The notes below the pieces were generated by a model, which searched no databases, was not told the origin of the DNA, and was given only the letters and a program-made list of their open reading frames with translations. From Burkholderia ambifaria (GTDB lineage Bacteria > Pseudomonadota > Gammaproteobacteria > Burkholderiales > Burkholderiaceae), in NCBI RefSeq assembly GCF_001443045.1, contig NZ_LKPJ01000009.1, forward strand, positions 188,764-233,998: a DNA stretch of 45,235 nt. The letters are read 5' to 3'. The translations under genes and the position numbers were made by a program. This document shows positions 18,039 to 26,235 of this stretch, piece by piece (the first letter of the stretch is position 1; each line of letters begins with the position of its first letter).

Positions 18039-18425
18039 ATGTCGTACTGGCGCAAATTCATCCTCGTCGTGTTGCTGGCGCTGAGCCTGCCGATCCAGTC
18101 GTTCGCGACCGTGTCGATGCAGTGCGCGGGCGCTGTCGTTGCGGCGCCGCATGCGGGGAACGGGGTGAGCGCTCATGACGCGGCCGCGTCGCACGCGATG
18201 TCCGGCGCGCACGGCGGCGGGCATGCACAGGATGACCGCGCACGGCATGCGTCTTCTTGTTCGGCGTGCGGGGCCTGCTGCTTCGGCACCGGCATGTCGG
18301 AGGTGCCGGCGGTGTCCGTTCCGACCGGCGTCGGTATCGCGGTCGCCTCGTCCCGGCCTTCGTCGATCGTCGTGTCGTTCCTCACCGGCGGCATCGACCG
18401 GCCGCCGCGCCGGAATCCCGTCTAG
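18039..18425 (+). CDS. Exported His/Cys-rich small protein, copper locus
   Basis: The 128-residue protein starts with a signal peptide (MSYWRKFILVVLLALSLPIQSFA). The mature part has a histidine- and methionine-containing stretch (about 45-72, including HAMSGAHGGGHAQ) and then a tight Cys cluster CSACGACCFGTGM (about 78-90). Both are plausible copper ligands. It is the first gene of the copper operon. A likely role is periplasmic copper binding or sensing, but I cannot name a characterised family. The start has a weak CACCTCC upstream and no strong Shine-Dalgarno. Confidence 0.65.
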   Translation: MSYWRKFILVVLLALSLPIQSFATVSMQCAGAVVAAPHAGNGVSAHDAAASHAMSGAHGGGHAQDDRARHASSCSACGACCFGTGMSEVPAVSVPTGVGIAVASSRPSSIVVSFLTGGIDRPPRRNPV

Positions 18426-18519
18426 TCCCTGCCCGCGGCCGGCGGCCGCGATCCGCACACCGTGCCGACGACCCTTCGACGCCCGTCACACGACTCACGA
18501 CTCACGACGAGAAACACCC

Positions 18520-18813
18520 ATGCGATTGATCATTGCGGCGCTGCTTGGCGCGGCGGCACTCGTGCCGCCGCTCGCGCCTGCGCAAACCGTCTTGCCCGAT
18601 CCGGCCGATGCCGCCGCGTCGGTGCCGGACGTCACCGTGACGTCCGCGTTCGACGGCTACGTGCCGTATCGGGACGATGCAGGCCCGGGCTGGAAGCAAC
18701 TGAACCGTGACGTGATGGAGCGGCCCGCGAAAGGGCACACGACCGGGCACGCAAAGCCCGGAAACGCGGTGGGCAGCGCAGTCCATTCGATGCACGGAGG
18801 GGCCGCGCAATGA
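18520..18813 (+). CDS. Small exported protein of copper operon, 97 aa
   Basis: The signal peptide is MRLIIAALLGAAALVPPLAPAQ. The mature protein includes DVTVTSAFDGYVPYRDDAGPGWKQLNRDV (about 36-64, split here by domain context), then a His-rich tail with KGHTTGHAKPG and HSMHGG. Its stop overlaps the TolC-type gene start (ATGA at 18810-18813), so the two are translationally coupled. Similar small periplasmic proteins occur next to CusC-like genes in Burkholderia copper clusters, but their function is not established. The His-rich tail suggests metal binding. Confidence 0.7.
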   Translation: MRLIIAALLGAAALVPPLAPAQTVLPDPADAAASVPDVTVTSAFDGYVPYRDDAGPGWKQLNRDVMERPAKGHTTGHAKPGNAVGSAVHSMHGGAAQ

Positions 18814-20342
18814 CGGGATTTGCGATTTCACCGCGCTTCGGCGCGACCGCGCTCGTGCTGGCCTTCCTCGCCGGCTGCACGACGTTTTCGAAGGACGGCG
18901 GCTTCGATGCCGTGTCGTCCACCGCATCCGAACGCATCGGGAAGGACGCCGTTATCGTGAGGACCGACGCCGACCGCGCAGCCGTCGACACACGGACGAA
19001 GGAATTGCTCGCGAAACCGCTGTCGATGGACGACGCGGTGCAGATCGCGCTGCTGAACAACCGCGGACTGCAAGCGTCGTATGCCGAACTCGGGCTGTCG
19101 GAGGCCGACCTCGTGCAAGCCGGCCGGCTGCCGAACCCGCGCTTCTCGTTCAGCCGCACGCGGGCCGGCGACGGTGAGCTGAGCCTCGGCCGCACGTTCT
19201 CGGCCAATGTATTCGCGCTGCTGACACTGCCGCTCGCGACGAACATCGAACGTCGCCGCTTCGAGCAGACGAAACTCGAGACGGCCGACGCGATGCTGAA
19301 GGTCGCGGCCGACGCGCGCCGCGCGTATGTCGAAGCCGTCGCCGCCGAGCAGGCCGCGCACTATGCGCGGCAAGTACGCGACGCCGCGAGCGCCGCCGCC
19401 GAACTCGCGCTGCGGATGCGGCAGGCCGGCAACTTCAGCCGGCTCGACTACGCACGCGAACAGGCGTTCCATGCGGATGCGGTTGCCCAGCAGGCGAAGG
19501 CGGATCAACAGGCCGTGGCCGCGCGCGAGAAGCTTACGCGCGCGATGGGGCTGTGGGGCGAGCGCACGCGGTACGCGCTGCCCGAGCGCCTGCCCGACCT
19601 GCCGAAGGCGCGCCTCGATCTGCGCGACCTCGAACGCTACGCGATGCGCAACCGCCTCGACATCCAGGCCGCGAAGCTGCAGACGCAGGGCGTCGCGTCG
19701 TCGCTCGGACTCAGCAAGGCGACGCGCTTCGTCAACGCGGTCGATCTCGGCTACGTGAACAACTACGAGACCGACAAGGGCCACGAGCACGGCTACGAGA
19801 TCAGCGTCGAGATTCCGCTGTTCGACTGGGGCGGCGCGAAGGTTGCGCGGGCCGAAGCCGTCTACATGCAGTCGGCGAACCGGCTCGCACAGACCGCGAT
19901 CGACGCACGCTCGGCAGTGCGCGAGTCGTACGCGGCGTACACGACGAGCTACGACGTCGCGAAACACTATCGCGACGAAGTCGTGCCGTTGCGCAAGACG
20001 ATCTCGGACGAGCTGCTGCTGCGCTACAACGGGATGCTTGCGAGCGTGTTCGAGCTGCTCGCCGACGCGCGCGAACAGGTCGGCGCGGTCAACGGCTACA
20101 TCGATGCGCTGAAGGACTACTGGCTCGCCGAAACCGATCTGCAGGCGGCCGTCGGTGGCCGCCTGCCGACCGCGCAGCCGATGCAGCAGACGCAGCAGAC
20201 GCAGCAGACGCAGCCGACGCAGCCGACGCAGCCGACGCAGCGCGCGGACGCTACCGCCGCATCCACGACCGACGCTGCGCCGCAGCCGGCTTCCTCACCC
20301 GCGGCGCAACCGGCGCCCGCAACGCATCCGGAAGGTCATTGA
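18810..20342 (+). CDS. TolC/CusC-like outer-membrane efflux lipoprotein
   Basis: This 510-residue protein has a lipobox LAGC (Cys22), so it should be a lipoprotein of the outer membrane. Two long alpha-helical OEP repeats follow (about 70-270 and 280-455), for example VQAGRLPNPRFSFSRTRAG and the second-repeat counterpart. They form the trimeric tunnel in the family. The C-terminal about 55 residues are a low-complexity Gln/Thr/Pro/Ala tail that includes a 9-bp DNA repeat. No inner-membrane pump or membrane-fusion gene is in the cluster, which is unusual, so it must borrow partners from elsewhere or work alone. Confidence 0.88.
   Translation: MTGFAISPRFGATALVLAFLAGCTTFSKDGGFDAVSSTASERIGKDAVIVRTDADRAAVDTRTKELLAKPLSMDDAVQIALLNNRGLQASYAELGLSEADLVQAGRLPNPRFSFSRTRAGDGELSLGRTFSANVFALLTLPLATNIERRRFEQTKLETADAMLKVAADARRAYVEAVAAEQAAHYARQVRDAASAAAELALRMRQAGNFSRLDYAREQAFHADAVAQQAKADQQAVAAREKLTRAMGLWGERTRYALPERLPDLPKARLDLRDLERYAMRNRLDIQAAKLQTQGVASSLGLSKATRFVNAVDLGYVNNYETDKGHEHGYEISVEIPLFDWGGAKVARAEAVYMQSANRLAQTAIDARSAVRESYAAYTTSYDVAKHYRDEVVPLRKTISDELLLRYNGMLASVFELLADAREQVGAVNGYIDALKDYWLAETDLQAAVGGRLPTAQPMQQTQQTQQTQPTQPTQPTQRADATAASTTDAAPQPASSPAAQPAPATHPEGH
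20184..20240 (+). repeat. In-frame 9-bp tandem repeat in TolC-like gene
   Basis: Three copies of CAGCAGACG are followed by three of CAGCCGACG and a partial seventh (CAG). They encode QQT three times, then QPT three times. Because the unit is a multiple of three, slippage would change the tail length without breaking the frame. Confidence 0.9.
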
Positions 20343-20343
20343 C

Positions 20344-21639
20344 ATGGTGTCCCGTCGACAATTTCTCAGCGGCTCGGGCGCTGCGCTGCTCGGTGCGGCG
20401 ATGGTCAGCAAGGCCGGCGCGGCGTCGCTGCCCGAAGCGCCGACGATGGCGAAGGCCGGCACGCAGCCGCCGCTCGTGCCGCCCAACGGCCGCCCGTACA
20501 CGCCCGTCGCGACGCTGAACGGCTGGACGCTGCCGTGGCGGATGAAGAACGGCTGGAAGGAGTTCCACCTGACGGCCGAGCCCGTCGTGCGCGAGATGGC
20601 GCCGGGGATGAACGCGAACCTGTGGGGCTACAACGGCCAGTCGCCGGGCCCGACGATCGAGGCCGTCGAAGGTGACAAGGTCCGCATCTTCGTGACGAAC
20701 CGGCTGCCCGAGCATACGACGATCCACTGGCACGGGCTGCGGCTGCCCAACGGGATGGATGGCGTCGGCGGCCTCACGCAGCCGCATATCCCGCCCGGCA
20801 AGACCTTCGTCTACGAGTTCCAGCTGGAGGCGCACGGCACCTTCATGTATCACCCGCACGCCGACGAGATGGTGCAGATGGCGATGGGGATGATGGGCAT
20901 GTTCATCGTGCACCCGAAGGATCGCGCGACGATGCCGGTCGATCGCGACTTCGTCTTTCTGCTCGCCGCATACGACATCGATCCGGGCAGCTACACGCCG
21001 CGCGTGAACGAGATGACGGACTTCAACATGTGGACGTTCAACTCGCGCGTGTTCCCGGGTATCGACCCGCTGCCGGTGCGTGCGGGCGACCGCGTGCGGA
21101 TTCGTTTCGGCAACCTGACGATGACGAACCATCCGATCCACCTGCACGGCTACAGCTTCGAGGTGGCCGGCACCGACGGCGGCTGGATTCCGCCGGCGGC
21201 GCGCTGGCCGGAGGTGACGGCCGACGTCGCGGTCGGCCAGATGCGCGCGATCGAGTTCACCGCCGATCGCCCCGGCGACTGGGCGTTCCATTGCCACAAG
21301 TCGCATCACACGATGAATGCGATGGGCCACCAGGTACCGAACCTGATCGGCGTGCCGCAGAAGGATCTCGCGACGCGTATCGGCAAGCTCGTGCCCGACT
21401 ACATGGCGATGGGCAGCACCGGCGGCGCGATGGGCGGCATGGAGATGCCGCTGCCCGACAACACGCTGCCGATGATGACGGGCACCGGCCCATTCGGGCC
21501 GCTGGAGATGGGCGGCATGTTCACGGTCTGCAAGGTGCGGCAGGGGCTCGGCTGCAACGACTATCGCGACCCGGGCTGGTTCCGGCATCCGAAGGGCACC
21601 GTCGCCTACGAATACACCGGGGAATTGCCGGACGGCTGA
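20344..21639 (+). CDS. Multicopper oxidase, Tat-exported (copper oxidase)
   Basis: The product is a 431-residue periplasmic multicopper oxidase. The N-terminus MVSRRQFLSGSGAALLGAA is a Tat signal, expected for a protein that is loaded with copper before export. All four copper-binding regions are present: HWHG (128-131), HPH (170-172), HPIHLHG (263-269) and HCHKSHH (316-322), with a Met-rich stretch near 180-187 and again around 410. It probably oxidises Cu(I) to the less toxic Cu(II), as CueO and CopA do. It starts one base after the TolC-like stop and is part of the same operon. Confidence 0.92.
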   Translation: MVSRRQFLSGSGAALLGAAMVSKAGAASLPEAPTMAKAGTQPPLVPPNGRPYTPVATLNGWTLPWRMKNGWKEFHLTAEPVVREMAPGMNANLWGYNGQSPGPTIEAVEGDKVRIFVTNRLPEHTTIHWHGLRLPNGMDGVGGLTQPHIPPGKTFVYEFQLEAHGTFMYHPHADEMVQMAMGMMGMFIVHPKDRATMPVDRDFVFLLAAYDIDPGSYTPRVNEMTDFNMWTFNSRVFPGIDPLPVRAGDRVRIRFGNLTMTNHPIHLHGYSFEVAGTDGGWIPPAARWPEVTADVAVGQMRAIEFTADRPGDWAFHCHKSHHTMNAMGHQVPNLIGVPQKDLATRIGKLVPDYMAMGSTGGAMGGMEMPLPDNTLPMMTGTGPFGPLEMGGMFTVCKVRQGLGCNDYRDPGWFRHPKGTVAYEYTGELPDG

Positions 21640-21715
21640 GCGGCAGGCGGCACGCGGCGGCCGTGACGATGCGGCCGCCGATTTCATTTCACTCACTCTG
21701 GATGGAGCACGCACG

Positions 21716-22063
21716 ATGAAGAAGAAACTGGTTTCAATTGCAACGGGTTGCGCGCTGATGTTTTCTGCCGCCTCATACGCGGCCGGCGACATGGCCGGCA
21801 TGGACATGGGCGGCGACGCGAAGCAGGGCGCCGCCGCGACACGCGCGATGTCGCACGGCGAGATCCGCAAGGTCGACACGGCCGCGGGCAAGCTGACGAT
21901 CAAGCACGGCCCGCTGGAGAACCTCGGGATGGAGGCGATGACGATGGTGTTCAAGGTCAAGGATCCGGCGATGCTGTCGCAGGTCCAGGCGGGCGACAAG
22001 ATCGATTTCGTCGCCGAGGACGTGGGCGGCGCGTTGACCGTCGTCGATCTGCGCAAGCCGTGA
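21716..22063 (+). CDS. CusF-like periplasmic copper-binding protein
   Basis: This is a 115-residue protein with a signal peptide (MKKKLVSIATGCALMFSAASYA) and a Met-rich linker (GDMAGMDMGG). The CusF_Ec fold (about 48-115) has the metal site as His in IKHGPLENLG and Met residues in GMEAMTMVF. In E. coli CusF a Trp caps the Cu(I), and here the aligned position is Met. It lies 76 bp after the oxidase gene and is followed without a gap by copC, so it is in the operon. It probably delivers or buffers periplasmic Cu(I). Confidence 0.88.
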   Translation: MKKKLVSIATGCALMFSAASYAAGDMAGMDMGGDAKQGAAATRAMSHGEIRKVDTAAGKLTIKHGPLENLGMEAMTMVFKVKDPAMLSQVQAGDKIDFVAEDVGGALTVVDLRKP

Positions 22064-22083
22064 TGCCGGGGCGGAACATGCAC

Positions 22084-22464
22084 ATGAAGATCACGATGCT
22101 CACGCGGTTCGTCCGCTTCGTCGCGGCCGGCGCGCTGATCGCCGCCGCGCCGGTGACCGCCTCGGCGCACGGCAAGCTGGAAAGCGCGACGCCCGCGACC
22201 GGCAGCACGGTCGACACCGCGCCCGACACGTTGCTGCTCGCGTTCAACGAAGACCTCGAACCGACGTTCAGTTCGGTGAAGGTGTCGGACGCGAACGGCA
22301 AGCCCGTCGCGCACGACGGCGCGAAGGTCGATCCCGCCGCGCCGCGCGTGATGACCGTCGCGATGCCGAAGCTCGCGCCGGGCGCGTACACGGTGCAATG
22401 GGCGGCGATGACGGCCGACGCGCATCGCACCAAAGGCACCTATACGTTCAAGGTGAAAGGGTGA
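22084..22464 (+). CDS. copC: Copper resistance protein CopC
   Basis: The product is a 126-residue periplasmic copper-binding beta-barrel. The signal peptide ends ASAHG, which leaves an N-terminal His (the Cu(II) site of CopC) followed by KLESATPATGSTVDTAP. Conserved family segments are LLLAFNEDLEPTFSSVKV and GAYTVQWAAMTADAHRTKGTYTF. The start at 22084 is chosen because GGGGCGGAA lies about 7 bases upstream. ATGs at 22063 (overlapping the CusF-like stop) and 22078 are alternatives in the same frame. Its stop overlaps the copD GTG. Confidence 0.92.
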   Translation: MKITMLTRFVRFVAAGALIAAAPVTASAHGKLESATPATGSTVDTAPDTLLLAFNEDLEPTFSSVKVSDANGKPVAHDGAKVDPAAPRVMTVAMPKLAPGAYTVQWAAMTADAHRTKGTYTFKVKG

Positions 22465-23402
22465 ACGAAGGCTTCGTCGGCATGCTGCGGCTGGCGGCGG
22501 TGGCGATCCAGAACGCCGGGTTCGCCGTCGTCGTCGGCACGCTGCTCGGCAGCCACTGGCTCGCACGGGGCGTGTCGGCGTGGCAGCGCGACATCGCGCG
22601 GCGGCTCGTCGCGACATTGCGCGCTGCGTCCGTCGTGTCACTGCTCGCGAGCATCACGGCGTTCTGGGCGCACTGCGCGTTGATGAGCGAAGTGCCGCTG
22701 CTCGACGCGGGGCCGGCCGTTCGCTCGATGCTGGCCGGCACCGGGTTCGGTCATGCGTGGCTGGCCGGCGCCGTGTTCATGACCGTCGTCGTGCTGCTGT
22801 CGTTCCTGCGGCGCGCGACCGATACGCGCTTTCCGTTCGCGATGTGGGCCGCGCTCGCGTGCGTCGCGCTGGCGCGCAGCAATGGTGGGCATCCGGTCGA
22901 CGCGGGGCTGTTCAGCGTGCCGGTGTGGGTCGACTGGCTGCATCTGCTGGCGATCAGCGCGTGGGTCGGCCTCGTGCTCGTGACGGCGTTCGGCGTGATG
23001 TCGCGATTCGCCGGGATGCCCGCGAGCGAGCGCACGACCGGTGCGTCGTTCGTGCAGTCGCTTTCCGATGCGTCGACGGCCGCGCTCGCCATGCTGTTCG
23101 CGACCGGCGCATACAACGGGTGGCGCGGCGTCGATACGCCGAGCAACCTGTTCATGTCGACGTACGGACAGATCCTGCTGCTCAAGCTCGCACTCGTGCT
23201 GATCGCGGCGGCGCTCGGCGGACACAACCGGTTCTTCGGGATGCCGAAGCTGATGGCCGCGCTGAAGGATCCGGCGGCGGCGATCCCGGTCGACGCGTTG
23301 CGCCGGTTCGGCACGGTGCTGCGGATCGAGGCGGTCGTGCTCGCCGGCGTGCTGATGGCGGCGGCGCTGCTCGTGTCGAGCGCGTTGCCGGGGACGGTTT
23401 AG
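22461..23402 (+). CDS. copD: Copper resistance protein CopD
   Basis: This 313-residue inner-membrane protein has about eight hydrophobic segments. The typical CopD segments are VPVWVDWLHLLAISAWVGLVLV (membrane helix with conserved His) and YGQILLLKLALVLIAAALGGHNRF. With CopC it is thought to move copper across the inner membrane. The start is GTG at 22461 and overlaps the copC stop by 4 bases (GTGA), which indicates coupled translation. It is the last gene of the copper operon. No strong intrinsic terminator was found in the following 200 bp. Confidence 0.92.
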   Translation: MNEGFVGMLRLAAVAIQNAGFAVVVGTLLGSHWLARGVSAWQRDIARRLVATLRAASVVSLLASITAFWAHCALMSEVPLLDAGPAVRSMLAGTGFGHAWLAGAVFMTVVVLLSFLRRATDTRFPFAMWAALACVALARSNGGHPVDAGLFSVPVWVDWLHLLAISAWVGLVLVTAFGVMSRFAGMPASERTTGASFVQSLSDASTAALAMLFATGAYNGWRGVDTPSNLFMSTYGQILLLKLALVLIAAALGGHNRFFGMPKLMAALKDPAAAIPVDALRRFGTVLRIEAVVLAGVLMAAALLVSSALPGTV

Positions 23403-23612
23403 TGTCGCGGCCGGCGGGCGAAGCCGGTACCGGGACATCGCCGCAACAGGGGCGATTTTTGTCGGATGACTTTCGGGGGCCGGCCGCAAGTGCGCGGTCG
23501 ATCGCCATGGCGGAGCGGCACCGAAAATTACATCCATCTGTCTTTAGGTTACTAAAAACTGTCATCGAGCGCCGCTAAGCTTTCGCCACCCTCACAACCG
23601 GGATTCCCCGCC

Positions 23613-25418
23613 ATGCGCTCGACAATCCGCCTGTTTGCGCCACTATTGCTGCTGCCTGCGCTTGCCGCACCGGTCTTCGCCGCCTCCGTCAGCCCGAACT
23701 GCGGCGGCAGCACGACGCCGATCGCCGACATCCAGGGGCCGGGCGCGCCGTCGCCGCTCGCCGGCCAGAACGTGTCGATCGAAGCGGTCGTCACGGCCGA
23801 CTTCGGCGGCACGGACGGCTTCGGCGGCTTCTTCGTCCAGCAGGCCGACGCGCAGCGCCGCAACCAGCCGGGCGTGTCGGAAGGCCTGTTCGTCTATGCG
23901 CCCAAAGTGCGCGCGAAGGCCGGCGATCTCGTGCACGTGACGGGCAAGGTCGAGGAGAAATACGGACAGACGCAGCTCACGCTGTCGGGCGCGATCGCGG
24001 TGTGCGCGAACGGCCAGGCGGTCACGCCGGCGACGCTCACGCTGCCGGTCGACAACCCCGGCACGTTCGCCGCATATGAAGGAATGCTGGTGCGCCTGCC
24101 GCAGACGCTCGCCGTCACCGACAACTACGAGCTCGGCCGCTACGGCAGCGTGATGCTGAGCAACGGCCGCCTGCGCACGCCGACGAGCGTGGTGCCGCCG
24201 TCGCAGGCGCAGACGCAGATCGATGCGAACGCACGCAACCGGCTGATCCTCGACGACGGCTCGAACAAGCAGAACCCGGCGACCGTGCCGTATCCGGCGC
24301 CGGAGCTGTCGGCCGCGAACACGCTGCGCGCGGGCTATACCGTGCGCAACGTCGAAGGCGTGCTCGAGGTGCGCTACGGCGCATGGCGCGTGCAGCCGCT
24401 GCCCGGCGCGGCCGCACCGGCGTTCGACACGCGCTCGAACCCACGCACTAACGCACCGGCACGCGATCCGAAATCGAACCTGCGCGTCGCGTCGTTCAAC
24501 GTCCTCAACTACTTCAACGGCAACGGCGTGGGCGGCGGCTTCGACGATCCGAACAATCGCGGCGCGAAGAACTACCAGGAATTCCAGCGTCAGGAAGCGA
24601 AGATCGTCAGTGCGCTGAAGGCGCTCGACGCCGACGTGATCGGCCTGATGGAAATCCAGAACAACGGCTACGGCGAACTGAGCGCGGTGCGCCAGCTCGC
24701 GGCGAAGCTCGGCAGCAACTGGCGCGTCGTCGATCCGGGTACGTCGCGCCTCGGCGGCGACGCGATCGCGGTCGCGATGATCTACGACAGCCGCGCGGTC
24801 GAGCCGGTTGGCCGAGCATCGACGCTCGCGATCGACGACAAGAACCGCCAGCCGCTCGCGCAGTCGTTCCGCCGCATTGGCGGCAACAAGCAGGCGCTGA
24901 CGATCGCGGTCAACCACCTGAAGTCGAAGAACTGCCCGGACGCGGCGAACGACGACCTCGACCAGGGCGACGGCCAGGGCTGCTGGAACCCGACGCGCAC
25001 GCGCGCGGCGGCGAAGCTGGCCGACTGGCTCGCCGGCACGCCGACGGGCGTCGCAGGGCAGGGCACGCTGCTGATCGGCGACTTCAACAGCTACACGCAT
25101 GAAGACCCGATTCGCCTGCTCGAATCGCGCGGCTACCGCAACCTCGTGTCGCGCTGGATCGGCGCCAACGCGTACAGCTACGTGTACAACGGCGAAGCCG
25201 GCTATCTCGATCACGCGCTCGCGTCGCTGCCGCTCGCATCGCACGTGAAGGCCGTGCACGAATGGCACATCAACGCGGACGAGCCGCTCGCGCTGCAGTA
25301 CACGCTCGCGTACAAGTCGGCCGAGCAGCAGAAGACGTTCTACGCGCCGGATGCGTATCGCTCGTCGGATCACGATCCGGTGCTGGTCGATATCGCGCTG
25401 CCGGGCGGCGGGCGCTGA
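23613..25418 (+). CDS. Extracellular endonuclease, ExeM/NucH family
   Basis: The 601-residue secreted nuclease has a signal peptide (1-23, ending VFAAS). An OB-fold/lamin-tail-like N-terminal region (about 24-270) carries GGFFVQQADAQRRNQPGVSEG (split in context) and a VTGKVEEKYGQTQL strand. The C-terminal endonuclease/exonuclease/phosphatase domain (about 288-600) shows VASFNVLNYF, DVIGLMEIQNNG, LIGDFNSYTHEDPI and SSDHDPVLVDI. These are the metal- and phosphate-binding residues. It probably degrades extracellular DNA for phosphate or during biofilm turnover. A possible Pho-box-like element precedes it. Confidence 0.9.
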   Translation: MRSTIRLFAPLLLLPALAAPVFAASVSPNCGGSTTPIADIQGPGAPSPLAGQNVSIEAVVTADFGGTDGFGGFFVQQADAQRRNQPGVSEGLFVYAPKVRAKAGDLVHVTGKVEEKYGQTQLTLSGAIAVCANGQAVTPATLTLPVDNPGTFAAYEGMLVRLPQTLAVTDNYELGRYGSVMLSNGRLRTPTSVVPPSQAQTQIDANARNRLILDDGSNKQNPATVPYPAPELSAANTLRAGYTVRNVEGVLEVRYGAWRVQPLPGAAAPAFDTRSNPRTNAPARDPKSNLRVASFNVLNYFNGNGVGGGFDDPNNRGAKNYQEFQRQEAKIVSALKALDADVIGLMEIQNNGYGELSAVRQLAAKLGSNWRVVDPGTSRLGGDAIAVAMIYDSRAVEPVGRASTLAIDDKNRQPLAQSFRRIGGNKQALTIAVNHLKSKNCPDAANDDLDQGDGQGCWNPTRTRAAAKLADWLAGTPTGVAGQGTLLIGDFNSYTHEDPIRLLESRGYRNLVSRWIGANAYSYVYNGEAGYLDHALASLPLASHVKAVHEWHINADEPLALQYTLAYKSAEQQKTFYAPDAYRSSDHDPVLVDIALPGGGR

Positions 25419-26235
25419 TTGCCGCGGTGTCGAGCATTTGAAGTACGGCGTGCGGCGTCAGCCGCACGTCGGCACGTGAGCGGTGGCCCTGCCGCTCGTG
25501 CGTCTCTCCCTTCCCCTCGCATCACGCGCCCGATTCGCGATTGCCGCGATGCGATCCCGCATGCACGGCGCGAATGATCGTTTCTTCATTGCGAATACCC
25601 GCGTATTACCCATCAATGCGCGTGTCGCTCGGCATGCGATTCCATTACGATGCCGTGTAAATAATGCCGTCGAGTATCCGGTAAATCTCTGGAGTCGGTA
25701 TTTTGTGGATGATGTCGGGTTTTATTCAGCGATTCGCACTAGTCGATTATCGATAATAAAAATGAAAGAAAAATCCTGTCGGTCTGAAGGTATTCGCCAC
25801 GCGATACCCAATCCCGTAAATAACCGAGCCAAAGGCACGACGGCGACGCCATTCAATACGAAACGACTGGTACAGCACCAGAAACGCAAGCGACCGGGTT
25901 TTCTTTCAAATTCCAGACACTAATCTCCGTTCGCATCATACGAGATTTTTTAATATCGGAATGATCTTTGACAACGCGGCGCAGCACCACCTATTTTTGT
26001 TGTGTCGTAAATTTCGATAATACATAAGTCGTCGAAACTGCAAGGGGGCGGCGTTCTCGCATCATTCTCCGCCAGCAGTTTGCTGTGTCTGTATCAAGTT
26101 CAGTCTCTCGAAGAAGTTCAATCCCCAACCGCCGTCTGCCGATCGTGCAACGCGAGTGGCGGGTATGCCTGCGCGTTTTTCGCCGGCGGTGGCGGCCTGT
26201 GTGAAGCGGTATCAGACCCAACACAAAGGACAGAG
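25419..26235 (+). other. Long low-GC intergenic region
   Basis: The 817-bp gap is clearly AT-richer from about 25,570 to 26,090 than the surrounding DNA. An open frame at 25483-25923 lacks a ribosome site and a protein-like composition, so no gene is called. The region ends in the promoter listed at 25968-25997 and a leader of about 230 nt before the peptidase gene. It may be a foreign insertion or a silenced regulatory region. Confidence 0.5.
25968..25997 (+). promoter_or_regulatory. Sigma70-type promoter upstream of S10 peptidase
   Basis: A perfect TTGACA (25968-25973), an 18-bp spacer and TATTTT (25992-25997) lie in the AT-rich region about 240 bp before the peptidase start. Confidence 0.5.

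Noticed and set aside
25483..25923. Open frame of 146 codons in the AT-rich gap
   Set aside because: There is no ribosome site, the start lies in GC-rich flank while the rest is AT-rich, and the product resembles no protein.
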